Source of the DNA: an uncultured Clostridia bacterium
GTDB lineage: Bacteria > Bacillota > Clostridia > Saccharofermentanales > Saccharofermentanaceae
DNA length: 64,000 bases
Direction of reading: 5' to 3'
Assembly (NCBI GenBank): GCA_947303185.1
Contig: CAMYXF010000002.1
Location: 181,747 to 245,746, forward strand
Below are positions 49,240 to 57,430 of the stretch, piece after piece. The stretch's first letter is position 1. The number at the start of each line of letters is the position of its first letter. The position numbers and the translations under genes are program-made. The notes under the pieces were generated by a model that was not told where the DNA came from, made no database searches, and was given only the letters and a program-made list of their open reading frames with translations.

Positions 49240-49950
49240 TTATTTCGCGTTAAGCTTTTTTCTTAATTCCTTGTAATCCGGAACTATGGAGCCTACGACA
49301 TTCCAGAAGTCAGCCGAGTGATTGGGCACGATAAAGTGGGCAAATTCGTGGACGACGACATATCTTATGAGCTCCCTTTCCTTCTCGAAAAGCCTGTAGC
49401 TGAACTTCAACTCTCCCCTCTTGGCAAAGCACTCGCCCCAGAAAGACTTGTAGTCACCGAGCGTAATCTTCTTAGGCATGGGGACGCCGCGCTTTTCGAA
49501 CAAGGGATACATCTCGTTGCAAAGGTCGACGATAAGACTTCTGATGCAGCGCCTTCTCCACTTCTCGTAGGTCATGTATTTGGTGCGGTAGTCTTCTGTG
49601 TTGGTAACTTCGAGAGTAATTATGCCGTCTTCGGCATGGCAGGAGTTTTTCGAAGCCCGGACAACCTTCAAAGTACAGGGCGACCCAAGCACCATGAAGA
49701 TCTCACCGTCAACATACTGACGCGAAAGACTCTTGGTCTTCTCTTCATTAACGACGTTGTCGATGGCGTTGAGGAGATAATCCTGCTTGGAAATAATGAA
49801 AGCAACTGCCTCGTCAGTCTTGGCATAGTACGGCAGCGAGCAATACAAAGTACCGTCTCGCCTTACGCGGACGTTGATGTTTCTGACTCTTTTGCGTTCG
49901 AATTCGATGCCGACTTCCCGGTTGCCGAGAATCAATTTGCGGAACGACAT
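49240..49950 (-). CDS. YgjP-like zinc metallopeptidase domain protein
   Basis: 'VVVHEFAHFIVPNHSADFWNVV', 'KSFWGECFAKRGELKFSYRL'. Confidence 0.88.
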   Translation of the reverse strand: MSFRKLILGNREVGIEFERKRVRNINVRVRRDGTLYCSLPYYAKTDEAVAFIISKQDYLLNAIDNVVNEEKTKSLSRQYVDGEIFMVLGSPCTLKVVRASKNSCHAEDGIITLEVTNTEDYRTKYMTYEKWRRRCIRSLIVDLCNEMYPLFEKRGVPMPKKITLGDYKSFWGECFAKRGELKFSYRLFEKERELIRYVVVHEFAHFIVPNHSADFWNVVGSIVPDYKELRKKLNAK

Positions 49951-49959
49951 ATGGTTCCT

Positions 49960-51828
49960 TTAGTTATTGGACTTGATCAACTTATCGAAGTTCTTGCCGT
50001 TAACGTCATACATTGTGTGACCGAGCTCGGCAAGGCGGCTCTCGATATGTTCCTGCTCCTTGGGACGCTTGATCTTAAGCGTCGTTGTCTTGATCATGTC
50101 TTCTTCGGAGAAGACATAGTTACGTACTATCTTGTACTGAGGCATCTTGTGGTTAGCCTCATGCATCTTATCGTTGAGATATGTCTCGATCTGGCTGTCG
50201 TCAGCTTCTGTTGCAAGGCCGAGCTCAGCGCCGATTACCTTACGGTTGATGAGGAGCTTAGCGCAGATGTCGATTGCTTCACGGTCATTCTTGTTGCCCC
50301 AGACGAATGCCTCGGATACACCCTTGATCTCGGTAATGACTGCCTCGATCTCTTCAGGGAATGCCTTCTTACCGTTTGTAAGAACGATCATGGACTTAAC
50401 ACGGCCCGTAATGTGGATGGAACCTGTCTTGTCGATATAACCCATGTCGCCTGTATGGAACCAGCCCTCTTCGTCGATGGCTTCCTTTGTAGCTTCATCA
50501 TTCTCGTAGTAACCGAGCATGACGCAATCGGACTTTGTAAGGATCTCACCTACTGCCTTAGGTCCTGTGCCTTCAGCATCTATGGCAACCGTAATGCCTG
50601 CCATCGGGCGTCCTACTGAACCGTGAACGTCGCAAACCTCAGTATTAACGGAGATAACCGGTGATGTCTCGGTAAGTCCGTAACCCATATAGAACTGGAG
50701 ACCGAAGTCTGTGAATGCGTCGATATACTTCTTGTCGATTCCGGCACCGCCGATGACGATCATACGGAAGTTGCCGCCGAGCTTATCAAGGATATCCTTG
50801 AATACGTTGCGTCTTACGTCGATACCGCACTTCTTAAGGAATCTGGTAACAGGTCTTGCGATCGCAATGATCCTTTCCTTGCCCGAAGCCTTGATACCGT
50901 CTTCGATCTTCTCGTAGATGTTCTCGAAAAGAAGCGGAACGGAAATACATACATCCGGCTTCCACTCTTCCATGTTCTTGACGATGTATCTCAAGCCGTC
51001 GCACATACAGATGCACGCACCGCAGGAGAGGATGAAGAAGTCGCATGTATTTTCGAAAGTATGATGCAAAGGCAGGATTGAGAACGCTCTGTCTCCCCTT
51101 CTTACATCAAGTGTCTGTGAAATCGCATATACGTTTGAAACGATATTCTTGTGAGAGAGCAAAACGCCCTTACTCATTGAAGTCGTTCCCGAAGTAAAGA
51201 GAATGATCTTAGCTGCTTCAGTATCGATCGGAGTATCCATGAACTTGGTATCTCCGGCCTCAAGGTACTTATTACCCTCTTTAATGAGGTCATAGATATC
51301 AGCGAAACGGTCATCGTCCTCAGGCCATGTATCGTCCTTCGTCTTACCGGAAAGACCATCCTTATAGAAAATAACGAACTTATTAAGCGGAATGTCGAGC
51401 TCGCCTGACTTGATCTTCTCAGCGATGGAAAGCATCATCTTGTGATGTCTGTGATGGTAGAAAATAAGGCGTGATCTTGATCTTACAAGGAGCTGGATGA
51501 GCTCGTCTTCAGGAAGCGCTCTGTCCAAAGGCACGCCAACGGCATTAGATGACAGGATCGCATTATAAGAAACGAACCACTCGTAAGCATTCTCACCTAC
51601 TACGGCAAGACGCTCACCTGCATATTCACTGTTAAGGATATAAGTTCCAAGACCCTTGATATCGTTCCCGTACTCGAAAAAGCTTCTGTGAACCTCGGAA
51701 AGCTTCGGGGAACGTCTGAAGATAAAAGCATCAAGTTCGGAGTACTTTGCACAGGTTTGAACAACCAGATCTCTTAAGTCATTAAACTTCTCAGCTGTAA
51801 AGACAGGCGTACCCTGTACAGGATTCAT
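49960..51828 (-). CDS. AMP-binding long-chain acyl-CoA ligase-like protein (start trimmed to MNPVQGTP)
   Basis: 'IILFTSGTTSMSKGVLLSHKNI', 'YMGYGLTETSPVISVN', 'GWFHTGDMGYIDKTGSIHITGR'; GGAGG RBS before ATG at 51828. Confidence 0.92.
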   Translation of the reverse strand: MNPVQGTPVFTAEKFNDLRDLVVQTCAKYSELDAFIFRRSPKLSEVHRSFFEYGNDIKGLGTYILNSEYAGERLAVVGENAYEWFVSYNAILSSNAVGVPLDRALPEDELIQLLVRSRSRLIFYHHRHHKMMLSIAEKIKSGELDIPLNKFVIFYKDGLSGKTKDDTWPEDDDRFADIYDLIKEGNKYLEAGDTKFMDTPIDTEAAKIILFTSGTTSMSKGVLLSHKNIVSNVYAISQTLDVRRGDRAFSILPLHHTFENTCDFFILSCGACICMCDGLRYIVKNMEEWKPDVCISVPLLFENIYEKIEDGIKASGKERIIAIARPVTRFLKKCGIDVRRNVFKDILDKLGGNFRMIVIGGAGIDKKYIDAFTDFGLQFYMGYGLTETSPVISVNTEVCDVHGSVGRPMAGITVAIDAEGTGPKAVGEILTKSDCVMLGYYENDEATKEAIDEEGWFHTGDMGYIDKTGSIHITGRVKSMIVLTNGKKAFPEEIEAVITEIKGVSEAFVWGNKNDREAIDICAKLLINRKVIGAELGLATEADDSQIETYLNDKMHEANHKMPQYKIVRNYVFSEEDMIKTTTLKIKRPKEQEHIESRLAELGHTMYDVNGKNFDKLIKSNN

Positions 51829-51986
51829 ACTATTACCTCCACCGTCCATGCACCCCACTTTTCGTGAAAGCATGAATAACTAAAAAAATATATCATACTT
51901 GATAACAAAAACGCAATAATTCGCTAAATTACTATTTATGAGTATAATATGTGCGTATTTAAGACAGAAACTATTCAGGAGATTAT

Positions 51987-52760
51987 ATGTCTGAAGAGAA
52001 TATTAAGACCGAAGATACTGTAAAACAGGCCTCTGAGCCTGCCATGTCAAAAGCAGATCACCATAAGCATCTGGACGAGAAGTATCCTACCAAAAGAGGT
52101 TTTTGGGACGTAGTAGCCAAAAACGGATTCCTCATCCTGACCCACATCCTCTGCGACATGAAATGTATCGGCAGAGAGAATTTCCCCAAGCAGAACCCCT
52201 ACGTTGTCGCATCCAACCACCAGAGTTACCCCGACGGCGTTCTTATCATCGACTATCTCCCTAAGGGACACTTCAAATACATGTGCTGCCTTGCAGCTTC
52301 CGACCTTGAGACCAACCACGGCAAACTCGGCCGTCTCATCATGAGAGTCGGCAGAGGCATCGCAGTCGACCGCTACGGCAACCCCGTCAGAGGTCTCATC
52401 AAGGCCAAGAAAGAAGTCGAGAAAGGCAACATCTGCTTCGTCTTCCCTGAAGGCACCCGTTCCCACACCGGCAAGCTCGCCGAGATGAAGGACGGCGCCG
52501 CTTATCTCGCCATCAAGGCCGGCGTTCCCATGGTTCCAGTCTACATCGCAGGCGCTTACCAGATCTGGCCCAGAACATCCAAGAAGCCCCACCCGCTCAA
52601 CGGTCTCCACCGCCGCAAGATCAGAATCTACGTCGGCGAGCCCCTCCACGGCGAAGACTTCGACAACGACGCTCACAAGATGACCGAAGCCCTCTCCGCC
52701 TGGATGCACCAGCAGGAAGACCTCCACTGGGATCCCGAGACAAACTACGAGTCGAAGTAA
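51987..52760 (+). CDS. plsC: 1-acyl-sn-glycerol-3-phosphate acyltransferase
   Basis: 'VASNHQSYPDGVLI' (NHX4D) and 'VFPEGTRSHTGKL'. Confidence 0.9.
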   Translation: MSEENIKTEDTVKQASEPAMSKADHHKHLDEKYPTKRGFWDVVAKNGFLILTHILCDMKCIGRENFPKQNPYVVASNHQSYPDGVLIIDYLPKGHFKYMCCLAASDLETNHGKLGRLIMRVGRGIAVDRYGNPVRGLIKAKKEVEKGNICFVFPEGTRSHTGKLAEMKDGAAYLAIKAGVPMVPVYIAGAYQIWPRTSKKPHPLNGLHRRKIRIYVGEPLHGEDFDNDAHKMTEALSAWMHQQEDLHWDPETNYESK

Positions 52761-52783
52761 GGTTAGTTATTAAAGCTTATTCA

Positions 52784-53105
52784 ATACCGACTAAAATGCC
52801 TGAAATGGTAATTTAGTCGGTATTTTTTTTGCGCGTGTGCGCCGCGAACCGACTAAATCTCTCTTTTTGAATGTTTAGTCGGTAGTTTGCCGGCTTTCTC
52901 GAGGTGTTTTCTTCGTTTAGAACCGACTAAACCCTTAAAATCTTCAGTTTAGTCGGTTGTAAACGGTTGTTTTCGCGTCTTTCGAAGCCAAAATTACCGA
53001 CTAAAACTAGAAAATAAACAATTTAGTCGGTTGCAAACGGCTTATACTGCCTCTTCTGATGAAAAAAATACCGACTAAAACTCGAAAATAATAACTTTAG
53101 TCGGT
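52784..53105. repeat. Hairpin array D: five copies of ACCGACTAAA-N16-TTTAGTCGGT
   Basis: Core copies 52786-52821, 52848-52883, 52922-52957, 52996-53031, 53070-53105; all ten arms identical, all loops 16 nt; last four copies at exactly 74-bp period with 38-nt spacers. Confidence 0.95.
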
Positions 53106-53107
53106 AA

Positions 53108-53208
53108 ATACCGTCCCAAACGCGAAAATCCCAATTGGGACGGTATCCCACACAACTCCCACTCAAACAAATACCGTCCCAAACGGCAAAACTCCATTTG
53201 GGACGGTA
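53108..53208. repeat. Hairpin array E: two copies of TACCGTCCCAA-N15-TTGGGACGGTA
   Basis: Copies 53109-53145 and 53172-53208, period 63 bp, loops 15 nt. Confidence 0.93.
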
Positions 53209-53236
53209 CGGACAAACAAAACAACAAATAAATCTA

Positions 53237-55897
53237 TCAGCTATACAACCCGCCCAGATACTCCGTAGCGAACTGGATCTTTGTCGGGTTGAAGACATCC
53301 CTGCTCTCTTCGGTCGGATAGATGAAGAACGTGTCGTCGTAGGTGGACAAGGTGACGCAGGGGCCGAACTTGCCGCGGTAATCGTATTCGGTGTGGAGCG
53401 ATACCATTGACTTGGCCGGGAACTTCAATGTCTCGTGCTTTTCGGACCTGTAATTGTCGAACTCCAGAGAGAAGCCTTCGTTATCCTGGATCAACCTGCC
53501 GACGCCGCAGTCGACAAAGTTTACGGAATTAGGCAATGCCTCTACCCTTACCGGGATATCCAGCTTATAACGGCCTTCCCTAATCTCTTCGTGGACAAAG
53601 CCTCTCTGCCACTCGTACCAGTCAGGAATGTGGATGACTTCGCCGGTTAACGAATGAAGCTGACCAAGCTCATCCATCTCGTAAGTGTCGCCGCAGTGCT
53701 TGCAGCAGATTTTGTTGCCGTAGGAAGTCATGGCGAAATCCTTGCCGCACTTTCTGCACTTGTACAACGGGAAATGAAGGCCTTCTGCTCTCCACTCGTC
53801 GTCGATGACGATCTTGTTTTCGAGCTGGTACTTGTATTCGTCGTAAGTGAGTTCTTTGGAGATGCGCTCGAGAATCTCATCAACGGAGAGCTTACCAACC
53901 TCATCAGCAGTTACCACGCACTTAAGGTCGGCGTGAAGCCTTGCGCCTTTGCGTTCCTTGAGGTTCCAGATGGGCTGCTGGAGATAGTTGCCCTGCATGT
54001 TGAGAGTTACGACGGGTACCTTGAGCATCTTGGCAAGCTTGGCGATGGAAGGCGTCAGGTGCGAGTTGGTGCCGACGTTCGCGTATCTTGCTTCAGGATA
54101 GATGACCATGATGTCGCCACGCTTGATTACCCTGGCGATGTTGCGGATCAGGGACTGGTCGTTGATGAACTTACGGGTGCCGAGGCAGCCTGCCTGGCGG
54201 TATATCCATTCGCCGAAGTTTTCGAAGCCTTCAAGCTCTGAAATGTAGTTAGCACGGTAAGGCTTTAGAGCCAGCGGAGTTACATAGAAATCCATAAAGG
54301 AGTTATGAGATCCGTATACCAGGAACGGCGGCTTGATGCCTTCCATGTTGTGCTTGTCGATCTTGAGCTTATAAGGAGATACGGTCATCTTGCAAAGGAG
54401 CCACATCAGAGGCAGGAAAAAGAGATTCTGCCTGGGCGGTACCTTTGCCCTGTCAAAAGGTCGCTTGTCAGGGCTTGCGTATGTATCTCTTCTTATGTAA
54501 CGGCGGATGCCGGGAATCTTGCTGAGGAGCAGATAAAGAACGCCCGTAAAGATAAAGGATGCCAGCGTAGGTGTCAGCATGAACAGTATCTTGTTGTGAA
54601 CGATTCCCTGGATAGGATCGTAAATAACAAGCGTGAATCCGAAGCCAAGCGCAAGGCAGATGATGCCTACGATATTAAAGCCCTTGGAATACTGGTAAGC
54701 ATTGTGGCCGGGCAATTCATATGCACTCTTAAGATCGAGCTTCTGTTTTCTGATAAGGAAGAAGTCCACGAAAAGCAGTGCCGCGAGAGGAGCATAAACG
54801 CATGCGCCGATAGTAAGGAAGCTGCCGAAGTATTCGGTGATCTTGCCCCATACGCAGAGGAGCGCAACGTACACACCCAACACAAGAACAAGAGTCTTAT
54901 ATGAGATCTTCTTGAATGTTGATTTGAGCATTACGCCGTATATGTAAGAGCCGACAGCCTGTGTTCCGATGTTTGCAAAAGCAACGAGGAGCAAAGAAGA
55001 CAGACCAAGGATCGGTGCTGACAATGTAGCCATCATGAGAGTAGGATCGTCTACCATCTGACCTGTTACATACTGCATTGCGATTGCCATGACTGCGCCG
55101 ACTACTACGAAGAAAGAGCCTGCTGCACCCTGTCCGAGAACGCCTGCGTAGTAACCCGATTTCTCAGATTTACAAAGACGCGGAACTTCCGCCATGCCTC
55201 CGACGAGCGTTATAACAAACGCGAAGTTCGCTTCGATCGTAAGAACGTAATTGACCGTCTTGTCTGCATCGCCTGCAAGCTCTGGCTGGTAGTTCCAGAT
55301 AACATCCATAGGTACGGATGTGAAGCCTACTACGACTACTGCCACGCCGACCAATAACAATAAAGGAACGAGTATACGTGTTGTCCATGTGATAGTGCCG
55401 ACGCCGCGCAAAGCGATGATGGTGCCAACGACTACGCACGATAAACTCAGTACGAGGTGTGCCCCGTTAAACAGCTGTATTCCGAACAGTCCAAGAAGGT
55501 TTTCCATCGAGTCTGCGAAAAGTTCGCAACACACTGCGTACCAGGGGAAGTTTACGAGGATGATTATTATCGTAACTATCTTGTTGCCCTTGGGTCCGAA
55601 CACGCTTCGAAGCCATATCCAGATATCGATACCGTATCTTACCGACAAGATTACCGGAAGCTGGTATACCATCAGCATGAATATTGCTGCGAGGAATGCT
55701 CCGATCAGGAGCTGTTTAAAACCGACTAATGTTGCGAGATAAGAGCCCTGGGTGTAACTCCATGTGGCGATGCAGTATCCCGATAAGACGAGAAGCGCAT
55801 CCATGAATCCGTATTTTCGCTCTTTGGGGAGAACGGGTAAAGTACCGCAGTAAACCTCGTTCTCGATTTCTTTGTTGACATCATGTTTATGACTCAC
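53237..55897 (-). CDS. Fusion: NCS1-type nucleobase/cation symporter + PlsC-like acyltransferase + Cys4 zinc-ribbon-like region
   Basis: N-terminal ~470 aa multi-TM CodB/NCS1-like 'MDALLVLSGYCIATWSYTQGSYLATLVGFKQLLIGAF'; C-terminal 'YGSHNSFMDFYVTPLALKPY' (HX4D), 'MVIYPEARYANVGTNSHLTPSIAKLAKMLKVPVV', 'CRKCGKDFAMTSYGNKICCKHCGD'. Confidence 0.85.
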   Translation of the reverse strand: MSHKHDVNKEIENEVYCGTLPVLPKERKYGFMDALLVLSGYCIATWSYTQGSYLATLVGFKQLLIGAFLAAIFMLMVYQLPVILSVRYGIDIWIWLRSVFGPKGNKIVTIIIILVNFPWYAVCCELFADSMENLLGLFGIQLFNGAHLVLSLSCVVVGTIIALRGVGTITWTTRILVPLLLLVGVAVVVVGFTSVPMDVIWNYQPELAGDADKTVNYVLTIEANFAFVITLVGGMAEVPRLCKSEKSGYYAGVLGQGAAGSFFVVVGAVMAIAMQYVTGQMVDDPTLMMATLSAPILGLSSLLLVAFANIGTQAVGSYIYGVMLKSTFKKISYKTLVLVLGVYVALLCVWGKITEYFGSFLTIGACVYAPLAALLFVDFFLIRKQKLDLKSAYELPGHNAYQYSKGFNIVGIICLALGFGFTLVIYDPIQGIVHNKILFMLTPTLASFIFTGVLYLLLSKIPGIRRYIRRDTYASPDKRPFDRAKVPPRQNLFFLPLMWLLCKMTVSPYKLKIDKHNMEGIKPPFLVYGSHNSFMDFYVTPLALKPYRANYISELEGFENFGEWIYRQAGCLGTRKFINDQSLIRNIARVIKRGDIMVIYPEARYANVGTNSHLTPSIAKLAKMLKVPVVTLNMQGNYLQQPIWNLKERKGARLHADLKCVVTADEVGKLSVDEILERISKELTYDEYKYQLENKIVIDDEWRAEGLHFPLYKCRKCGKDFAMTSYGNKICCKHCGDTYEMDELGQLHSLTGEVIHIPDWYEWQRGFVHEEIREGRYKLDIPVRVEALPNSVNFVDCGVGRLIQDNEGFSLEFDNYRSEKHETLKFPAKSMVSLHTEYDYRGKFGPCVTLSTYDDTFFIYPTEESRDVFNPTKIQFATEYLGGLYS

Positions 55898-56049
55898 AGA
55901 AAGAACCCTCCTATTATTCCAAGAAGAGATACTACTGTTATTACTGCCGCAATGATGTAGTCTTTCTTTGTCATGCGGGGAATCGTGTTCTGCTTCTCCG
56001 CTTTGAGGATCTCGTCGATCCTCGACTCAATTTCATTTTCGCTATTCAT
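55894..56049 (-). CDS. 51-aa single-TM small protein MNSENEIESRIDEILKAEKQNTIPRMTKKDYIIAAVITVVSLLGIIGGFFL
   Basis: ATG with GGAGATATTT RBS; stop TGA overlaps GTG start of the fusion gene (GTGA). Confidence 0.75.
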   Translation of the reverse strand: MNSENEIESRIDEILKAEKQNTIPRMTKKDYIIAAVITVVSLLGIIGGFFL

Positions 56050-56071
56050 AAATATCTCCGCGTTAAAATTG

Positions 56072-56104
56072 TTGAGGCTGCCTTATTATATCAAGACAGC
56101 CTCA
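56072..56104 (-). terminator. Hairpin terminator between the PadR operon and the 51-aa gene
   Basis: Minus strand TTGAGGCTG...CAGCCTCAACAATTTT. Confidence 0.5.
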
Positions 56105-56145
56105 AAACCTATCCCTATCCCAAAAACTTACTGATGATTATTTAA

Positions 56146-56325
56146 TTAAGTTCCAAGGTCCTGGACTTCTTCCGTGACCTGGTTGATAGCGCCCTGCCAA
56201 TCGTATTCCATAGCCTTGCCACCAAGCTTGACAGCGAACAGAACAATCGTAATAATGCCCAGAAAGCAAGCCAGAAAAAGGGCAATTCCACCTGTGATCA
56301 ATAATTTAATATCTTTCTTTTCCAT
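56146..56325 (-). CDS. 59-aa single-TM small protein MEKKDIKLLITGGIALFLACFLGIITIVLFAVKLGGKAMEYDWQGAINQVTEEVQDLGT
   Basis: GGGGAGGAC RBS overlapping the end of the upstream DUF1700-like gene. Confidence 0.75.
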   Translation of the reverse strand: MEKKDIKLLITGGIALFLACFLGIITIVLFAVKLGGKAMEYDWQGAINQVTEEVQDLGT

Positions 56326-56328
56326 TGT

Positions 56329-56898
56329 TTAGTCCTCCCCTAAGCCGTAATTCCATACGTTCTTGTTCCATCTGATGTAAGACTTCAGGCCCTTGATGTA
56401 GTACTTGATGCCGAGGACCAGTAACATAACAAGGAAGACTGCGACACAGATCATTGTAAGGATCAGGAAAATGAAAGGTACGATGAACTCTGTGAGTACG
56501 CCGGTGATCAAGCCTGCAACGATAAGTCCGATAAATGCGAGATCAGCTGCGAGACAGCAGAATGCTGCGATGATCGCGAAAAGAAGGATTAGCCAGCACT
56601 CGATGCCTACGAAAGCGTTGAAAATAATTACGAAGATCCTGCCTCTTCCGTCAGGTCCCTTGAAGTTATCGGACATCTTTCGCTTCTTCATGATCTGATT
56701 GAGCTTAACGCCGTCCTTGAATTCAGCTGCGAGTTCCTTGGGATCACCAAGGCTTGCAGCGATCTCGTCTTCGCTTCTGCCTAAACTTATACCTTCATCA
56801 AAATGCTCTTCAATAGATTGGATGATGTCTTTTACATCACCATAGGGCATGTGCCCCAATTCATTGGTGAGCTTTGTAACATATTCCGTTTTATTCAT
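56329..56898 (-). CDS. DUF1700/HAAS-domain membrane protein (start trimmed to MNKTEYVTKL)
   Basis: 'MNKTEYVTKLTNELGHMPYGDVKDIIQSIEEHFDEGISLGRSEDEIAASLGDPKELAAEF' then TM helices; overlaps PadR stop. Confidence 0.88.
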   Translation of the reverse strand: MNKTEYVTKLTNELGHMPYGDVKDIIQSIEEHFDEGISLGRSEDEIAASLGDPKELAAEFKDGVKLNQIMKKRKMSDNFKGPDGRGRIFVIIFNAFVGIECWLILLFAIIAAFCCLAADLAFIGLIVAGLITGVLTEFIVPFIFLILTMICVAVFLVMLLVLGIKYYIKGLKSYIRWNKNVWNYGLGED

Positions 56899-57226
56899 CG
56901 GCTTTTCCTCCAGTCTCCTTGCTGAGAATATCATTCACTTCCCCGCAGAACTTAATCCACTCATCCCGTTCGGCATTTAGTTTGTTACGGCCGGCTTCGG
57001 TGATGTGATAGTATTTACGCGGCGGCCCGTTCTGAGATTCCTGCAGGTAAGTTGATACCACACCTTCAGAAGCAAGCTTTCGCAGTATCGGATACACAGT
57101 GCCGTCTGCTACTTCGACTTTACGTGCAAGATTGCCTGCGAGGTCGTAACCGTAACTGTCACCCTTCTCAAGCAAAGCCAGCACGCACAAATCGAGAATG
57201 CCCTTCTTGATTTGGCTGTTCATTGG
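56891..57226 (-). CDS. PadR-family transcriptional regulator
   Basis: 'MNSQIKKGILDLCVLALLEKGDSYGYDLAGNL', 'DGTVYPILRKLASEGVVSTYLQES...PRKYYHITEAGRNKL'. Confidence 0.93.
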   Translation of the reverse strand, partial: PMNSQIKKGILDLCVLALLEKGDSYGYDLAGNLARKVEVADGTVYPILRKLASEGVVSTYLQESQNGPPRKYYHITEAGRNKLNAERDEWIKFCGEVNDILSKETGGKADE

Positions 57227-57430
57227 CAATACCCCTTTCATTCCGATTTGACGGGCTATGGGGCGCCCCCTATTCCTTAGCGCCCCGCCGTCACTACCAT
57301 TTATAGCACACTACTGTTTATTGTTCAATACTAAATCTTAAACAATTCCGTTTGCCTTAAAATTCACTCATTTCAATACGTTTTGTCTATTAAATAAAGA
57401 ATGTTATTATCTTCCTTGACGGAGGAATAT

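Noticed and set aside
52047-52727. 226-aa antisense ORF opposite plsC
   Set aside because: Shadow ORF from codon bias; plsC frame carries clear motifs.
52784-52830. Arrays as simple terminators
   Set aside because: Copy D1 (+ strand T8) and D5 (- strand T8) can terminate, but D2-D4 have no T-runs, and loci A-C have separate terminators beside them, so termination alone does not explain the arrays.
52786-53105. CRISPR array
   Set aside because: The conserved element is a pair of inverted 10-mers flanking a variable 16-nt loop rather than one repeat; only five units, no cas genes in the window, and spacers are partially homologous.
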